NCBI GenBank assembly: GCA_035485575.1
Contig: DATHNW010000008.1
Location: 124,001 to 188,000 of the forward strand
DNA: 64,000 bases
Direction of reading: 5' to 3'
Source of the DNA: DASRHD01 sp035485575
GTDB taxonomy: Bacteria; Verrucomicrobiota; Verrucomicrobiia; Opitutales; Opitutaceae
In this document: in pieces, positions 43,427 to 52,664 of the stretch
Numbering within the stretch: the stretch's first letter is position 1
Layout: every line of letters begins with the position of its first letter
The notes under the pieces: model-generated
The model's database searches: none
Seen by the model: only the letters and a program-made list of their open reading frames with translations
Told to the model about the DNA's origin: nothing
Made by a program: the position numbers and the translations under genes

Positions 43427-44815
43427 TCAACCGCTCCCGATTTTCTCCGCGATCTCCTCGAGCGGGTAGGTGATGATTTCCGACAAGGTCGGGTGAAACC
43501 AAGGTGCGCGCAGCAGATCGAAGACGGTGGCGCGCATCGTCAGCGGCCCCGAGAAGCAGTGGATGAGCTCGCCCGCATCCTTGCCGACGATTTCCGCGCC
43601 GAGGATGCGGCCGCGTTTTGGCTCGGCGATGACTTTCACATAGCCACGATGGGCCTCCATCAGGATCGATTTGCCGTGGTCGTTGAACGGATATGAAGCG
43701 GTCAGGTAAGGCGTGCCGGCGTCGTCGAGATCGCGTTCCAGGCGGCCGATGGTGGCAAGCTGCGGATCGGTGAAAACGACGCTGAGCAGCAGCGCGTAGT
43801 CGACCGGCTTCAGGTTTTTTCCGCCGGTCGCGTGCTGCGCCGCCAGCACGCCCTGCTGGATCGCGATGTGCACGACTTCCGCCGGGCCGGAGCAGTCGCC
43901 GGCGGCATAGATATGCGGTGCACTCGACTGCTGCCAGCGGTTGATGACGACCTGTCCGTCGGGGCGGGTCCGCACGCCGGCGGCGGCAAGATTGAGCCCG
44001 GCGGTATTGGGCACGCGGCCGAGGGCGTTGAAAAGATGGTCGGAGCGACGGACGATGGTTTTTCCGTCGTGGACAAATTTCACGGTCACGCCGCGTTTGT
44101 CCCGGATGATGCCCTGAATCTGCGTGCCGGCGAAAAGCTCGATGCCCTCGTCGACGAAGGCCTGTTGTACCACGTCGGAAGCATCGTCCGAATGATCGCG
44201 CAGGATGTTCGGGCTGCGCTGGATGAGCGTGATGCGCGTGCCGATGCGGTTGAGGAATTGGGAGAGCTCGCAGGCCACGATGCCGCCGCCGAGCACCGTC
44301 ACGCTGCGCGGCACAAAATCGATATCCAGCACATCGTCGCTCGTCCAGAACGGGGTGTCGTGCAGGCCGGGCACGGACGGGACGGAGGGCTTCGAGCCCG
44401 TGCTGATGAGAAAGCTCTTTGCGCGCAGTTTTTTTCCATCACCCAGCTCGACCGTGTGCGGATCGACGAAGCGGGCATGGCTGCGGTGGAGATCGAATTT
44501 CTTTGAGAAAAGCTGCTGCACGCGATCGGCGGCGAATTCGCCGATGAGGCGTTTTTTCCGGACGTGAACCGCCCGCATGTCGGCGGTGGCGCGCGGAATT
44601 TTCAGGCCGAATTTGTTTCCCTTTTGCGCCAGATGCAGCACTTCGGCGGCGTAGAGCAGCGTCTTCGAGGGCATGCAGCCACGCAGGATGCAAAGGCCGC
44701 CGAGTTCGTGGGCGCCGTCGACCACGGCGACGCGCCGGCCGCGGTCCGCGGCCACCCGCGCGGCATTGAAGCCGGCGGAGCCTCCGCCAATGACAATAAA
44801 ATCGTATGCTTTCAT
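43427..44815 (-). CDS. FAD-dependent pyridine nucleotide-disulfide oxidoreductase
   Basis: 462 residues, class I of the lipoamide dehydrogenase/glutathione reductase family. FAD motif IGGGSAGFNAARVAADRG, redox disulfide GGLCILRGCMPSK, NAD motif VLGGGIVACELSQFL, second FAD contact YAAGDCSG, and the C-terminal active-site HPTLSE of the partner subunit are intact. It lacks the N-terminal domain and terminal Cys pair of mercuric reductase, and no 2-oxoacid dehydrogenase genes are nearby, so the substrate is open. It converges with hisA (2 bases apart). Confidence 0.88.
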   Translation of the reverse strand: MKAYDFIVIGGGSAGFNAARVAADRGRRVAVVDGAHELGGLCILRGCMPSKTLLYAAEVLHLAQKGNKFGLKIPRATADMRAVHVRKKRLIGEFAADRVQQLFSKKFDLHRSHARFVDPHTVELGDGKKLRAKSFLISTGSKPSVPSVPGLHDTPFWTSDDVLDIDFVPRSVTVLGGGIVACELSQFLNRIGTRITLIQRSPNILRDHSDDASDVVQQAFVDEGIELFAGTQIQGIIRDKRGVTVKFVHDGKTIVRRSDHLFNALGRVPNTAGLNLAAAGVRTRPDGQVVINRWQQSSAPHIYAAGDCSGPAEVVHIAIQQGVLAAQHATGGKNLKPVDYALLLSVVFTDPQLATIGRLERDLDDAGTPYLTASYPFNDHGKSILMEAHRGYVKVIAEPKRGRILGAEIVGKDAGELIHCFSGPLTMRATVFDLLRAPWFHPTLSEIITYPLEEIAEKIGSG

Positions 44816-44882
44816 GAATGCTTTTGCGAATCGGCCCCGGGCGGCGCCGCGCCGTGATTCTGTCCGCTGAAAACTCCTGCGC

Positions 44883-46253
44883 TTACCGCCCTTTCCCGAA
44901 AAGCATGATGTGAATCGTCTTTAAGACAATGGAGGCGTCGAGCAGGAAGGAAAAATGGCGGATGTAGTAGAGGTCGTATTCGAGCTTGCGGATGGTGTCT
45001 TCCAGGCTCGACCCGTAGGGATAGTTGACCTGTGCCCAGCCGGTGATGCCGGGCTTCACGAGATGGCGGAAATAATAGCAGGGAATCTGCCGCTCATAAT
45101 TCTCGACGAGGCGGTTCCACTCGGCCCGCGGGCCGATGAGGCTCATGTCGCCGCGCAGCACGTTCCAGAGCTGCGGCAGTTCATCGAGACGGGAGGCGCG
45201 CAGGAATTTCCCCACATGGGTGATGCGTTGATCGTCTTTTTGCGTGTAGAGGGCGGGATTGTCCGCCGCATCCGTGCGCATGGTGCGCAGCTTGAACAGC
45301 CGGAAGGGTATGTGGTTTTTTCCGATGCGGGTCTGCATGAACAGAATCGGGCCGCCACCCTCCAGCTTTATCGCAAGAACAGCCAGCGTGAGAAAGGGGG
45401 CGCTGAGCAGCAGGCCGATCAGGGAGAGCATGATGTCGCTCAGGCGCTTGAAACGCTCCGAAACGGGCTCGCGCGTGATTTGAAAACCCTCCTGGAACAG
45501 CCAGGTCGGGTTGAGCCGGTAAATCGGAATTTTCCGCCAGTAAACCTGATGAAAAAGCTCAAGCGTGTAGGTCGGCACGCCGTCGAAGTAGAGTTTGACC
45601 AGCCGTTCCGCCAGTTCGGGCCGCAATTCGCGATTGGATTCACGCAGCACGATCGCCGCGACGGAGGATTCCCCGCGCTGGACGCGGGCGAGCACATCGT
45701 CGAAGAGGTCGAGTTTCAACCCGTCGCCGGTTTCGCCCACCGCCGCCGCGTCGATGGTGGAAAAAATCACGGGAAGATCCAGCCCGGTCTTCGCGCTTTC
45801 CTCGCGGAACGCCGCGCAGCTTGCCCGGTCGCCAAGGAAAACGATGACCTGCTGTCCTCGCACGCGCAGCTGCCGCCGGTAAATCAGTCGCCGGTAGCCG
45901 AGCGTGACTGGTGTGAGCAGAAGAAAGCTCAGTGCAATGACACCGCGGCTTTGCTGCAGCGGATATCCAACCGGGATGATGGCGTAGGTCATCAGCAGCG
46001 TGGCCGCCAGTGTCGACGCGAGCGCGATGATGTGCTGGCTCGTGTAATCGACACTCATCATGTCCGTGCGGGACTTGTAGCCGTCTATGAGGTAAATTGC
46101 GACCACCAGCATGGCGAACGGCGCGAACAGAGGGGTAAAAATCACTCCATGCTCCCCCAGGCCGCGCAGGTGGCTTACCAGATTAAACACCAGCACGAGC
46201 GCGGCGAAGTCGAGTGCGGCGAGCAGGAGGGCAATACGGCGGATCAGGGCCAT
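44883..46253 (-). CDS. Polyprenyl glycosylphosphotransferase (exopolysaccharide initiation)
   Basis: 456 residues. It transfers a sugar phosphate to undecaprenyl phosphate and so starts the repeat unit. Four N-terminal membrane segments are followed by a soluble nucleotide-binding-like domain. A fifth membrane segment (IMLSLIGLLLSAPFLTLAV) precedes the bacterial sugar transferase domain with KLRTMRTDA, LRASRLDELPQLWNVL and GDMSLIGPRAEW. It is the last gene of the minus-strand polysaccharide operon, 9 bases after the glycosyltransferase at 46263. Confidence 0.93.
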   Translation of the reverse strand: MALIRRIALLLAALDFAALVLVFNLVSHLRGLGEHGVIFTPLFAPFAMLVVAIYLIDGYKSRTDMMSVDYTSQHIIALASTLAATLLMTYAIIPVGYPLQQSRGVIALSFLLLTPVTLGYRRLIYRRQLRVRGQQVIVFLGDRASCAAFREESAKTGLDLPVIFSTIDAAAVGETGDGLKLDLFDDVLARVQRGESSVAAIVLRESNRELRPELAERLVKLYFDGVPTYTLELFHQVYWRKIPIYRLNPTWLFQEGFQITREPVSERFKRLSDIMLSLIGLLLSAPFLTLAVLAIKLEGGGPILFMQTRIGKNHIPFRLFKLRTMRTDAADNPALYTQKDDQRITHVGKFLRASRLDELPQLWNVLRGDMSLIGPRAEWNRLVENYERQIPCYYFRHLVKPGITGWAQVNYPYGSSLEDTIRKLEYDLYYIRHFSFLLDASIVLKTIHIMLFGKGR

Positions 46254-46262
46254 GAATGAATT

Positions 46263-47477
46263 TTAGCGGGGAACGGACGGGAAACCTTCAGCATGGTGAG
46301 GATCAGCATGCAGAACTTTATGCCAGGCCGCAATGGCGCGTTCAACTCCGCCCGACTCCCGATGGAACTTTTCCGCGGCCTCGCCCCACGCATGCCGGCG
46401 AGCCGGGTCATCGCGCAATGAACGGATGGTCTCCGCGAGCAATGCCGTTTCTTCGCGCGCGAAAACCGCGCCGAGGCCGTGGCCGGTCACGAGTCGCGCC
46501 AACGCGCAGTCGCGCGGCCCGACAAACAGCACCGGCCGGCCTACGGCCACAATGCCATGGAGCTTGCTGGGAAAAACCAGCTGTTCGCAGCCCGGCCGAA
46601 GCGTCACGAAATGCAGGTCTCCCAGCGCCAGCGTTTCCGGCAGCAGGGCGCGCGGCTGCGGTGGGAAAAAGCGGACGTTGCCGAGGCCGTGCTTTTGCAC
46701 CGCCGCTTCGAGCGCCGCACGCTGGGCGCCGTTGCCGATAAAGACGAACGCGATATCCGTCTCTTCGCGCAGCGTGGCCGCGGCGTCGAGCAATGGCATG
46801 AGGTCGTGCACCCGGCCGAGGTTTCCGGAATAGGCGGCGACGAATTTTCCGTTTAATCCGAGCGATTCACGCAGCAGCGCGGCCGCTTCCGGCTGTGGCG
46901 GCGCGAGTCCGGCCGGCGCCCAGTTCGGAATCACGGCGATTTTTTCAACCCCACTGGCGGCTAGCAATGCGGCCATGTCGTCCCCGGGTGCGACACATGC
47001 ATCCGCCCGGCGCCAGGCATGGTTGCGCAGCGGTCGCAAAACGCGCAGCCATGTCGTGCCGGCCAGGGCCATGGCCAGTTCGGGATAAATATCCTGCACC
47101 CAATGCACGACCCGTGCCCCGCGCCAGCGGGCCAGGGCGGTGGCGGGCAGGGCCACCAGCGGAGGATCGGTCATCAGTACAACGGTATCGGCCCGCCGGG
47201 TGACGCGTCTGAGCTGGATCAGGGCACCCAAGGAAAATGTCAGGTAATCGATCGCGCGGCCGGCCAGGGTCTTTCCTCCCCAGCGGGTGGCGCGCACGCG
47301 CCGGATGCGCACGCCGTGGCGCGTCTCATCGCGCAGTGTGGCCGGCCGGCCATCGTGGCTGGTAATGACCGTCACCTGTTTCCCCGCGGCCGCGAGGCCT
47401 TCGGCCAGATCGGCCAGCAACTGGGCGGTGGCCGGTTCATCTGGCCAGTAGAAGCGATTCAGGAAGATCAGGGCCAT
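46263..47477 (-). CDS. Glycosyltransferase family 4 (WbuB-like)
   Basis: 404 residues with the GT-B fold. The N-terminal half has FYWPDEPATAQLLADLAEGL, and the C-terminal sugar-nucleotide domain has VAAYSGNLGRVHDLMPLLDAA and LGAVFAREETALLAETI. It adds a sugar during repeat-unit assembly; donor and acceptor are unknown. It lies 3 bases from the next upstream gene. Confidence 0.88.
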   Translation of the reverse strand: MALIFLNRFYWPDEPATAQLLADLAEGLAAAGKQVTVITSHDGRPATLRDETRHGVRIRRVRATRWGGKTLAGRAIDYLTFSLGALIQLRRVTRRADTVVLMTDPPLVALPATALARWRGARVVHWVQDIYPELAMALAGTTWLRVLRPLRNHAWRRADACVAPGDDMAALLAASGVEKIAVIPNWAPAGLAPPQPEAAALLRESLGLNGKFVAAYSGNLGRVHDLMPLLDAAATLREETDIAFVFIGNGAQRAALEAAVQKHGLGNVRFFPPQPRALLPETLALGDLHFVTLRPGCEQLVFPSKLHGIVAVGRPVLFVGPRDCALARLVTGHGLGAVFAREETALLAETIRSLRDDPARRHAWGEAAEKFHRESGGVERAIAAWHKVLHADPHHAEGFPSVPR

Positions 47478-47480
47478 TGG

Positions 47481-48287
47481 TTAACGCCGGGCCGCGCGTT
47501 GCTCGCGCAACGCGGCGGCGATAAAACCTTCGTAGCGGGCCAGCAGGCGGCAGTAGCGAAAGCCGGCGGCGCCATCGAGAAAGCCGCCGCGCAGCCCATA
47601 TTGATAAAAAAAGCGGAGGGCCGGCCGGCACGGCAGCGTACCGCTGAGTTTTTTGAGCGCACGCCGGCGGGTGAGCGCGCTGGCGGAAAAAAGCGTGCGC
47701 CAGCCGGGTCCCGGCCCCACGAGAAAGCCGGCGGCCTCTTCACGGGCGTAGCGCCGGTGCTTGGCCAGCCATTCGGCTTCGCTGCCCGACATCATCTCGT
47801 GGAGATAATTTTCCCGGAGCTTTTCCATATGCATGGACGGCGCCTCGCGCTGGCCATGGCCGGATTGCATGAAGGCAAAGCCCCGCGCCCGTACGAAACG
47901 CGCCTGCCAGGCCGGATAATCCGTGCAATGTGGCACCCATTGGCCGAAGAAAAGCATCCGAGGCGCAACCCACCAGCCATCGCATGGCCCGTCGTCCGGG
48001 CAGGCGGCGCACTCGGCGAAAAGCTCGGGGGTCATGCGCTCGTCTGCATCAAGGTGAAAAACCCGCGCGTGGCGAAAGTTGATGGCGGCATGCGCATGGT
48101 TGCGCTGCTGGGCGAAGTTTTCGAAACGGTTCGCGAACACCCGGGCGCCGGCGGCACGCGCCAGCTCCACGGTCCGGTCAGTCGAGCCCGAGTCCAGCAC
48201 GACGATGTCGTCGCAGCCGGCGACGGAGGCGAGGCAGGCGGGCAGGTTGCGCTCCTCGTTGAGGGTGAGAATGAGGATGGAAAACAT
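47481..48287 (-). CDS. Glycosyltransferase family 2 (WaaE/KdtX-like)
   Basis: 268 residues, GT-A fold. ILILTLNEERNLPACLASV and DIVVLDSGSTDRTVELA are the nucleotide-binding strands, and VFHLDADERMTPEL carries the DxD-type metal site. It resembles transferases of lipopolysaccharide core heptose or glucose. It is 2 bases from the polymerase-like gene. Confidence 0.9.
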   Translation of the reverse strand: MFSILILTLNEERNLPACLASVAGCDDIVVLDSGSTDRTVELARAAGARVFANRFENFAQQRNHAHAAINFRHARVFHLDADERMTPELFAECAACPDDGPCDGWWVAPRMLFFGQWVPHCTDYPAWQARFVRARGFAFMQSGHGQREAPSMHMEKLRENYLHEMMSGSEAEWLAKHRRYAREEAAGFLVGPGPGWRTLFSASALTRRRALKKLSGTLPCRPALRFFYQYGLRGGFLDGAAGFRYCRLLARYEGFIAAALREQRAARR

Positions 48288-48289
48288 GC

Positions 48290-49732
48290 TCAGCGCGATT
48301 GGTTGCCGGCGGGAGAAAGCCGGGCATACCGCACCGCGGCGAATAGATTAATCCAGAAAGCCACGGCGACGGCGGGGCACTCAAACGGAAACTCGATCCC
48401 CGCATAGAGCAGCACGAGCGCGCAGCCCAGCAGTGGATACAGCACAAGCGGGTTGCGGAAATGATGACGGCGCAGTGTCAGGAGCGGCAGCGCACCCAGG
48501 AGGCCGATAAGCACCGTGCCGGCGAGGCCGGTCTCGGCCAGGCTTTGCAACCAGTCCGAATGCGCCTGGGCATAAAAGACCGGCAGCCGGTCCGCTGATT
48601 TTTGTGTGTTGTAGAGCCTGAAAACCGTCGCGTAGCTGTCGAAACCCCAGCCAAACCACAGGTTATCGCGTGCCATATGCCATGTATCGCGGTAGAGCAT
48701 GGCGCGGCTGCCGAGGCCGCCTTCTGAATGCATTTGTCCAAGCTGCTGGCGGGTCAGCTCCGCCCGTATTTTCAGGCCGGGCTCATCCAGCTTATAAATA
48801 GCGAAGGCCAGGATCGCGGCGGCCGCCAGCGCGCCGCCGAGCAGGCCGGCGGAAGAAGCCGCCGTCATCGATGTTTTTTTGCCCCAATTTCGCAATGCAT
48901 GGATCAGCACCACGGCGATCAGCAAGGCAACCAGGAGCGTGCTGGAACGCGATTCGCTGAGGGGCGCCGTCATGGCGATGAAAAGCAGGCCCACCACGCA
49001 GATGAAGGAGGGCGAATGCCAGAAATCGCGGGATGTCGGCCGGTTCATGTAATGAAAGACAAGTCCGGCGCAGGTGGCCACCGAGAGGATGGCGAATGCC
49101 CCCCAGTGGTTGTGGTAGACAAAGGTGGCGAAGAAAAACGGGTTGGGCGATTCGCGCAGGCCGAAGAACAATCCGGCGCCAGTGAGCTTTTGCACGGTGC
49201 CGAAAATAGAGAGCGCCAGGGCGCTGGTCGTGGCCACGATCAGCAGCCAGCGCAGCGTCCGACGCTGCTGCACGAGCAGCATGAGGTTGAAGCCGGCCAG
49301 AAAAACACTGTCGAAGAGCCCGAGTGCGCGCAGCGCTGCTGCGGGGTCGGCCGATCCCGGCAGCCAGCCAATGCCACCAGTGTGCACAAGCAGGGATTCG
49401 CCGTCGAGCGTGTGAACGGAGAAGCTGGGATTGAGACAGCCTGCCAGCACAAGCAGGTTGAACGCGAGCAGCGGCCAGAGCCAGCGCAAGATGCGACGCC
49501 AACCGCCGCGAAGTCCCGCGGCCAGCGTGAGCAGCACGCCGGCGCCCCCCCACAGCGTGATGAAGGTGCGGGCCCATCCGACATTGCCGTCGAAAGCCCA
49601 CGCGGCGAAGACCAGCAGCCCACCGGCATGAACGAGCGCCGCCTGCTCGAGAGGGGCCAGTGGCGGCCGCGGTCCAGCGGCGTCACCAGCCGGGCCGGTG
49701 GAGGAAAATTTGCCGGGTTGAAGCAATTTCAT
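48290..49732 (-). CDS. O-antigen ligase/polymerase family membrane protein
   Basis: 480 residues with about ten or more membrane segments. The large soluble loop contains LGSRAMLYRDTWHMARDNLWFGWGFDSY, the Wzy_C (PF04932) hallmark with GxG and the following HSDWLQSLAETGLAG. It either polymerises repeat units or ligates the chain. The ATG at 49732 overlaps the stop of the gene before (ATGA). It is one of two polymerase candidates in the operon. Confidence 0.85.
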   Translation of the reverse strand: MKLLQPGKFSSTGPAGDAAGPRPPLAPLEQAALVHAGGLLVFAAWAFDGNVGWARTFITLWGGAGVLLTLAAGLRGGWRRILRWLWPLLAFNLLVLAGCLNPSFSVHTLDGESLLVHTGGIGWLPGSADPAAALRALGLFDSVFLAGFNLMLLVQQRRTLRWLLIVATTSALALSIFGTVQKLTGAGLFFGLRESPNPFFFATFVYHNHWGAFAILSVATCAGLVFHYMNRPTSRDFWHSPSFICVVGLLFIAMTAPLSESRSSTLLVALLIAVVLIHALRNWGKKTSMTAASSAGLLGGALAAAAILAFAIYKLDEPGLKIRAELTRQQLGQMHSEGGLGSRAMLYRDTWHMARDNLWFGWGFDSYATVFRLYNTQKSADRLPVFYAQAHSDWLQSLAETGLAGTVLIGLLGALPLLTLRRHHFRNPLVLYPLLGCALVLLYAGIEFPFECPAVAVAFWINLFAAVRYARLSPAGNQSR

Positions 49733-50850
49733 GCCGCAACACCGCGCAGGCCGGCGTAGAACTTGATGAGCTGTTCGGCGGATTTCCCCCAGGAAAACTC
49801 TGCCAGCACCCACTCGCGGGCCGCGGCACCGCGCGCGCTCCGGGCTTCCAGGCTTTCGCCCAGGGCCGCCCGCAATGCAGGCGCGTAATGGGCCCATGGC
49901 ACGCACCAGCCGGTTTGATTTTGGTTGATCGCATCCCATGGCATGGTGTCGGTCACGACCACGGGCAGTCCGTGCACCATGGCTTCGGCCACGGCCAGCC
50001 CGAAATTTTCCGAGTGCGAGGGCAGCAGGAAGATCGAGGCCGCCGGGTAGGGCGGGGGTGCATCGTTGCCGTTGAATACCTCGATGCGGCCCGAGCCGGA
50101 TTGCCCGTGGATGTAGTGTGCGAGCTCAGTGACACCGTAAGTCTGCGGAATGCCGACCATGAGCAGCAACCAGTCGCGCGGGGCATGGGCGAGCCAAAGA
50201 TCGATGAGCTCAAGCACGCGTTTTTTGCGGTGAAAGCGTGAATAAAAAAGGGCAGTCGGCCGGGTGAAGGCCGCCGGGCAGGCTGTGCGCCAATAGGCAG
50301 CCGCCTCGGCGACAGCGGTGGGTTCGGACGGTGTCACGCCATTGGGTGCAACGCACACCGGCTGCGTGAACCCGCGCGCCCGGATGTCATCGGCTTCGGA
50401 GTCGCTGGTGGCGTGCCAGCCGCGTGCGGCGGCGAAAGCACCGGGATGAAGAAGCTTTTCAGCCAGGCGTTTTTTCCAGCGACGGTGATGCCAGGCCCAG
50501 TCGCTCATCATGCCGCGCGGTGCGATGACGAACGGAATGCCCAGCCGGCCGGCACGTTCGTGCGCATAGTGCAGGGTGCGCAGCCACAAGCCATGGGTGT
50601 GCAGGCAATCGCATTCATGCGTCCGCAGATAGGCTCGCAGCTCGCATGAAGGGCAGATGCTTTCCGGTGCGCCGCGGCGGAAGATGCGGATGCGCAATTT
50701 TCCTTCCTCGCGGGTTTCCGTAGACGGTCCCGTGGACAGCAGTTCAACATCGTGCCCCAGTTGCGCCTGGGCGGCGGCCAGCGAAGGGACGGACCTGCTC
50801 GGTCCGCCATGGCGTGCCTCGAGGCTGGGCACGATGTGCGTGAGTTTCAT
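49729..50850 (-). CDS. Glycosyltransferase family 4
   Basis: 373 residues, GT-B. IVPSLEARHGGPSRSVPSLA and VIAPRGMMSDWAW in the acceptor half; LFYSRFHRKKRVLELIDLW and IFLLPSHSENFGLAVAEAMVHGLPVVVTDT (E-x7-E-type site) in the donor half. Coupled to the polymerase gene by a 4-base overlap. Confidence 0.9.
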   Translation of the reverse strand: MKLTHIVPSLEARHGGPSRSVPSLAAAQAQLGHDVELLSTGPSTETREEGKLRIRIFRRGAPESICPSCELRAYLRTHECDCLHTHGLWLRTLHYAHERAGRLGIPFVIAPRGMMSDWAWHHRRWKKRLAEKLLHPGAFAAARGWHATSDSEADDIRARGFTQPVCVAPNGVTPSEPTAVAEAAAYWRTACPAAFTRPTALFYSRFHRKKRVLELIDLWLAHAPRDWLLLMVGIPQTYGVTELAHYIHGQSGSGRIEVFNGNDAPPPYPAASIFLLPSHSENFGLAVAEAMVHGLPVVVTDTMPWDAINQNQTGWCVPWAHYAPALRAALGESLEARSARGAAAREWVLAEFSWGKSAEQLIKFYAGLRGVAA

Positions 50851-50851
50851 T

Positions 50852-51418
50852 TCACTGCGGTGGCGGCCGCTCCTTGAGCGGACGGCAGGGCGTGCCGGCG
50901 CAGATCATGCGCGGCGGCAGGCTGCGGACCACGACGGAGCGTGCGCCCACGACGCACAGTTCGCCGACTGTCACACCGGGTCCGACAAAAACATCCGCAC
51001 CGAGCCAGGCGTTTTCGCCGATGACAATGGGCCGCACCACCAGCGGCATGCTCCAGCGCAGGAAATCGTGGGTGCCGGCGCAGAGGTGGCAGTGCTGGCT
51101 GAGGTTGGCGCCATAGGCAATGGTGACAGGCGCAAGATTGTAGAGGTTGACATGCGGGCCGATCATCGCGCGTGGCGCGAGCGAAAGCCTCCAGGGAGAG
51201 AATATTTTTGCGGTGGGGAAAACCACGACCCGGGACGGCGCGGGAATGCTGGCGCCAAAAAGCCGCAGCAACCACGCGCGAAAACCGTGCAGCGGACGCG
51301 GGCTCCAGCGGAAAAGCGTCGCCTGCACAAACGCCCACAACCAACGCGCAAGCAGTTCGCGCTTGGAATAGGGCGTGACGCAACCTTGGCCAAGGTAAGG
51401 TTTTTCGTTGCTGGGCAC
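50852..51418 (-). CDS. Hexapeptide-repeat acetyltransferase (WcaF-like)
   Basis: 188 residues. The C-terminal left-handed beta helix is visible as hexapeptide turns (IGENAWLGADVFVGPGVTVG). HDFLRWSMP holds the likely catalytic His, and the product ends PCRPLKERPP. It resembles the putative colanic-acid acetyltransferase WcaF, which O-acetylates repeat-unit sugars with acetyl-CoA. Confidence 0.88.
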   Translation of the reverse strand: MPSNEKPYLGQGCVTPYSKRELLARWLWAFVQATLFRWSPRPLHGFRAWLLRLFGASIPAPSRVVVFPTAKIFSPWRLSLAPRAMIGPHVNLYNLAPVTIAYGANLSQHCHLCAGTHDFLRWSMPLVVRPIVIGENAWLGADVFVGPGVTVGELCVVGARSVVVRSLPPRMICAGTPCRPLKERPPPQ

Positions 51419-51472
51419 GGTCTGGTGGTGAAAACGATGTCGGTGCGCTGGCGGCGTGGCAACGCGGAAGCG

Positions 51473-52624
51473 TCAGGCTCCGCCCGCCACAAGCCCCTCG
51501 AAATCAGCGAGCAGCCCGTCCGCAAAACGAGGGAAATCGTAGCGCCCGGTGGTGCGCCGCGCCGCGGCGGCCAGGCGTGCGCACAGGGCGGGATCGGCGG
51601 ACAATTTTGCCAGCGCAGCGGCGAGGCGGGCCGGCGCATCGGCAGCGTCGTGGTCGAAAACAAGGCCGTTTTCACCGTCGGTCACAAAGTCGGTGAAGCA
51701 GGCGAGGCGCGACACGACGGGCGCCGCACCGGCCGCCATGGCCTCCGCCACGGCCACGCCAAAGGTTTCACCCTGCACGGCGAGGCTCGGGTAGCAGAAA
51801 ATATCGATCTCCTGGTAGATTTTTTTCAGCGCGTCAGCGTGGAAAGCCGGCGGCAGAAGGGCGAAGCGATCGGCGGGCAGGAATTCCGCCAGCTGGCGCG
51901 CGAGGCTGTCGGCGTAGTCCTGGCCGGAACCGCCCTGCTGCACTTCCGCCGGGCCGCAAAGCACGACGCGCCATGCGGGCAGGTTTGCTTCCGCGGCGAG
52001 CAGCCGTAGCGCGGCGACAAGAAGATCCAGGCCTTTTTCGCGATGCAGGCGTCCGATATAGCCAAGCGTGACGGGCAGGCCGGTGGCGCGGGCCGTCGAT
52101 ATTTTTTCAAGTTCCCGCCAGGCGATGGGATAACCGGTGACACGGATGGCTGGGGCGAGCCGTGTATTTTCCGCGGCGACTCTTTCCTGTACGATAGTGC
52201 TGGGCGCGAGCACGCGGGTGAGGCGGCGGTAAAGGCGAAACTGGCCCTTGGGCATGCGACCGGGCAGGACCACGACCCGGCCGGCGGAAGGCCGAAATAC
52301 TCCGAGCCAAGCGGGCAGGGCGACGCAATTCACAACCACAATGTCGGCCGGCGGCAGCGCCCGGAAGACACGCCAGCTCCACAAGAAATCCCGCAGCAGA
52401 TTCTGCCAGAGCCGTGGCGTATGGGTAAAGCCGCGCAGGCGGACGTGACGGACGCCATCGAGGGTTTCCTGATCGGGAAAACCCGGCCAGCGGCGTGAAA
52501 ACACGGTGACCTCGTGGCCACGGGCGGCGAATTCACCGGCCAGGCGGTGCCAGGTTTTTTCCGTGGCGCCGCCGGCGGCGGGCGGCACGGGCAGGAAAAA
52601 CCCCATGACAATGGAAATTTTCAC
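51473..52624 (-). CDS. Glycosyltransferase family 4
   Basis: 383 residues from GTG (VKISIVMGFFLPVPPAAGG). The frame stays open to 52903, but those 93 codons are a shadow of the neighbour. The donor half has LGYIGRLHREKGLDLLVAAL and CYPSLAVQGETFGVAVAEAM, a typical retaining GT4 site. The acceptor half has NCVALPAWLGVFRPSAGRVV. An alternative ATG lies seven codons inside. Confidence 0.87.
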   Translation of the reverse strand: MKISIVMGFFLPVPPAAGGATEKTWHRLAGEFAARGHEVTVFSRRWPGFPDQETLDGVRHVRLRGFTHTPRLWQNLLRDFLWSWRVFRALPPADIVVVNCVALPAWLGVFRPSAGRVVVLPGRMPKGQFRLYRRLTRVLAPSTIVQERVAAENTRLAPAIRVTGYPIAWRELEKISTARATGLPVTLGYIGRLHREKGLDLLVAALRLLAAEANLPAWRVVLCGPAEVQQGGSGQDYADSLARQLAEFLPADRFALLPPAFHADALKKIYQEIDIFCYPSLAVQGETFGVAVAEAMAAGAAPVVSRLACFTDFVTDGENGLVFDHDAADAPARLAAALAKLSADPALCARLAAAARRTTGRYDFPRFADGLLADFEGLVAGGA

Positions 52625-52664
52625 GCGGGGGAACCCGTGGTTTTGTCGACGATCGGCTGAAGCA

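Noticed and set aside
43427..44815. Mercuric reductase
   Set aside because: The FAD/disulfide core fits, but the N-terminal metal-binding domain, the C-terminal Cys pair and mer neighbours are missing.
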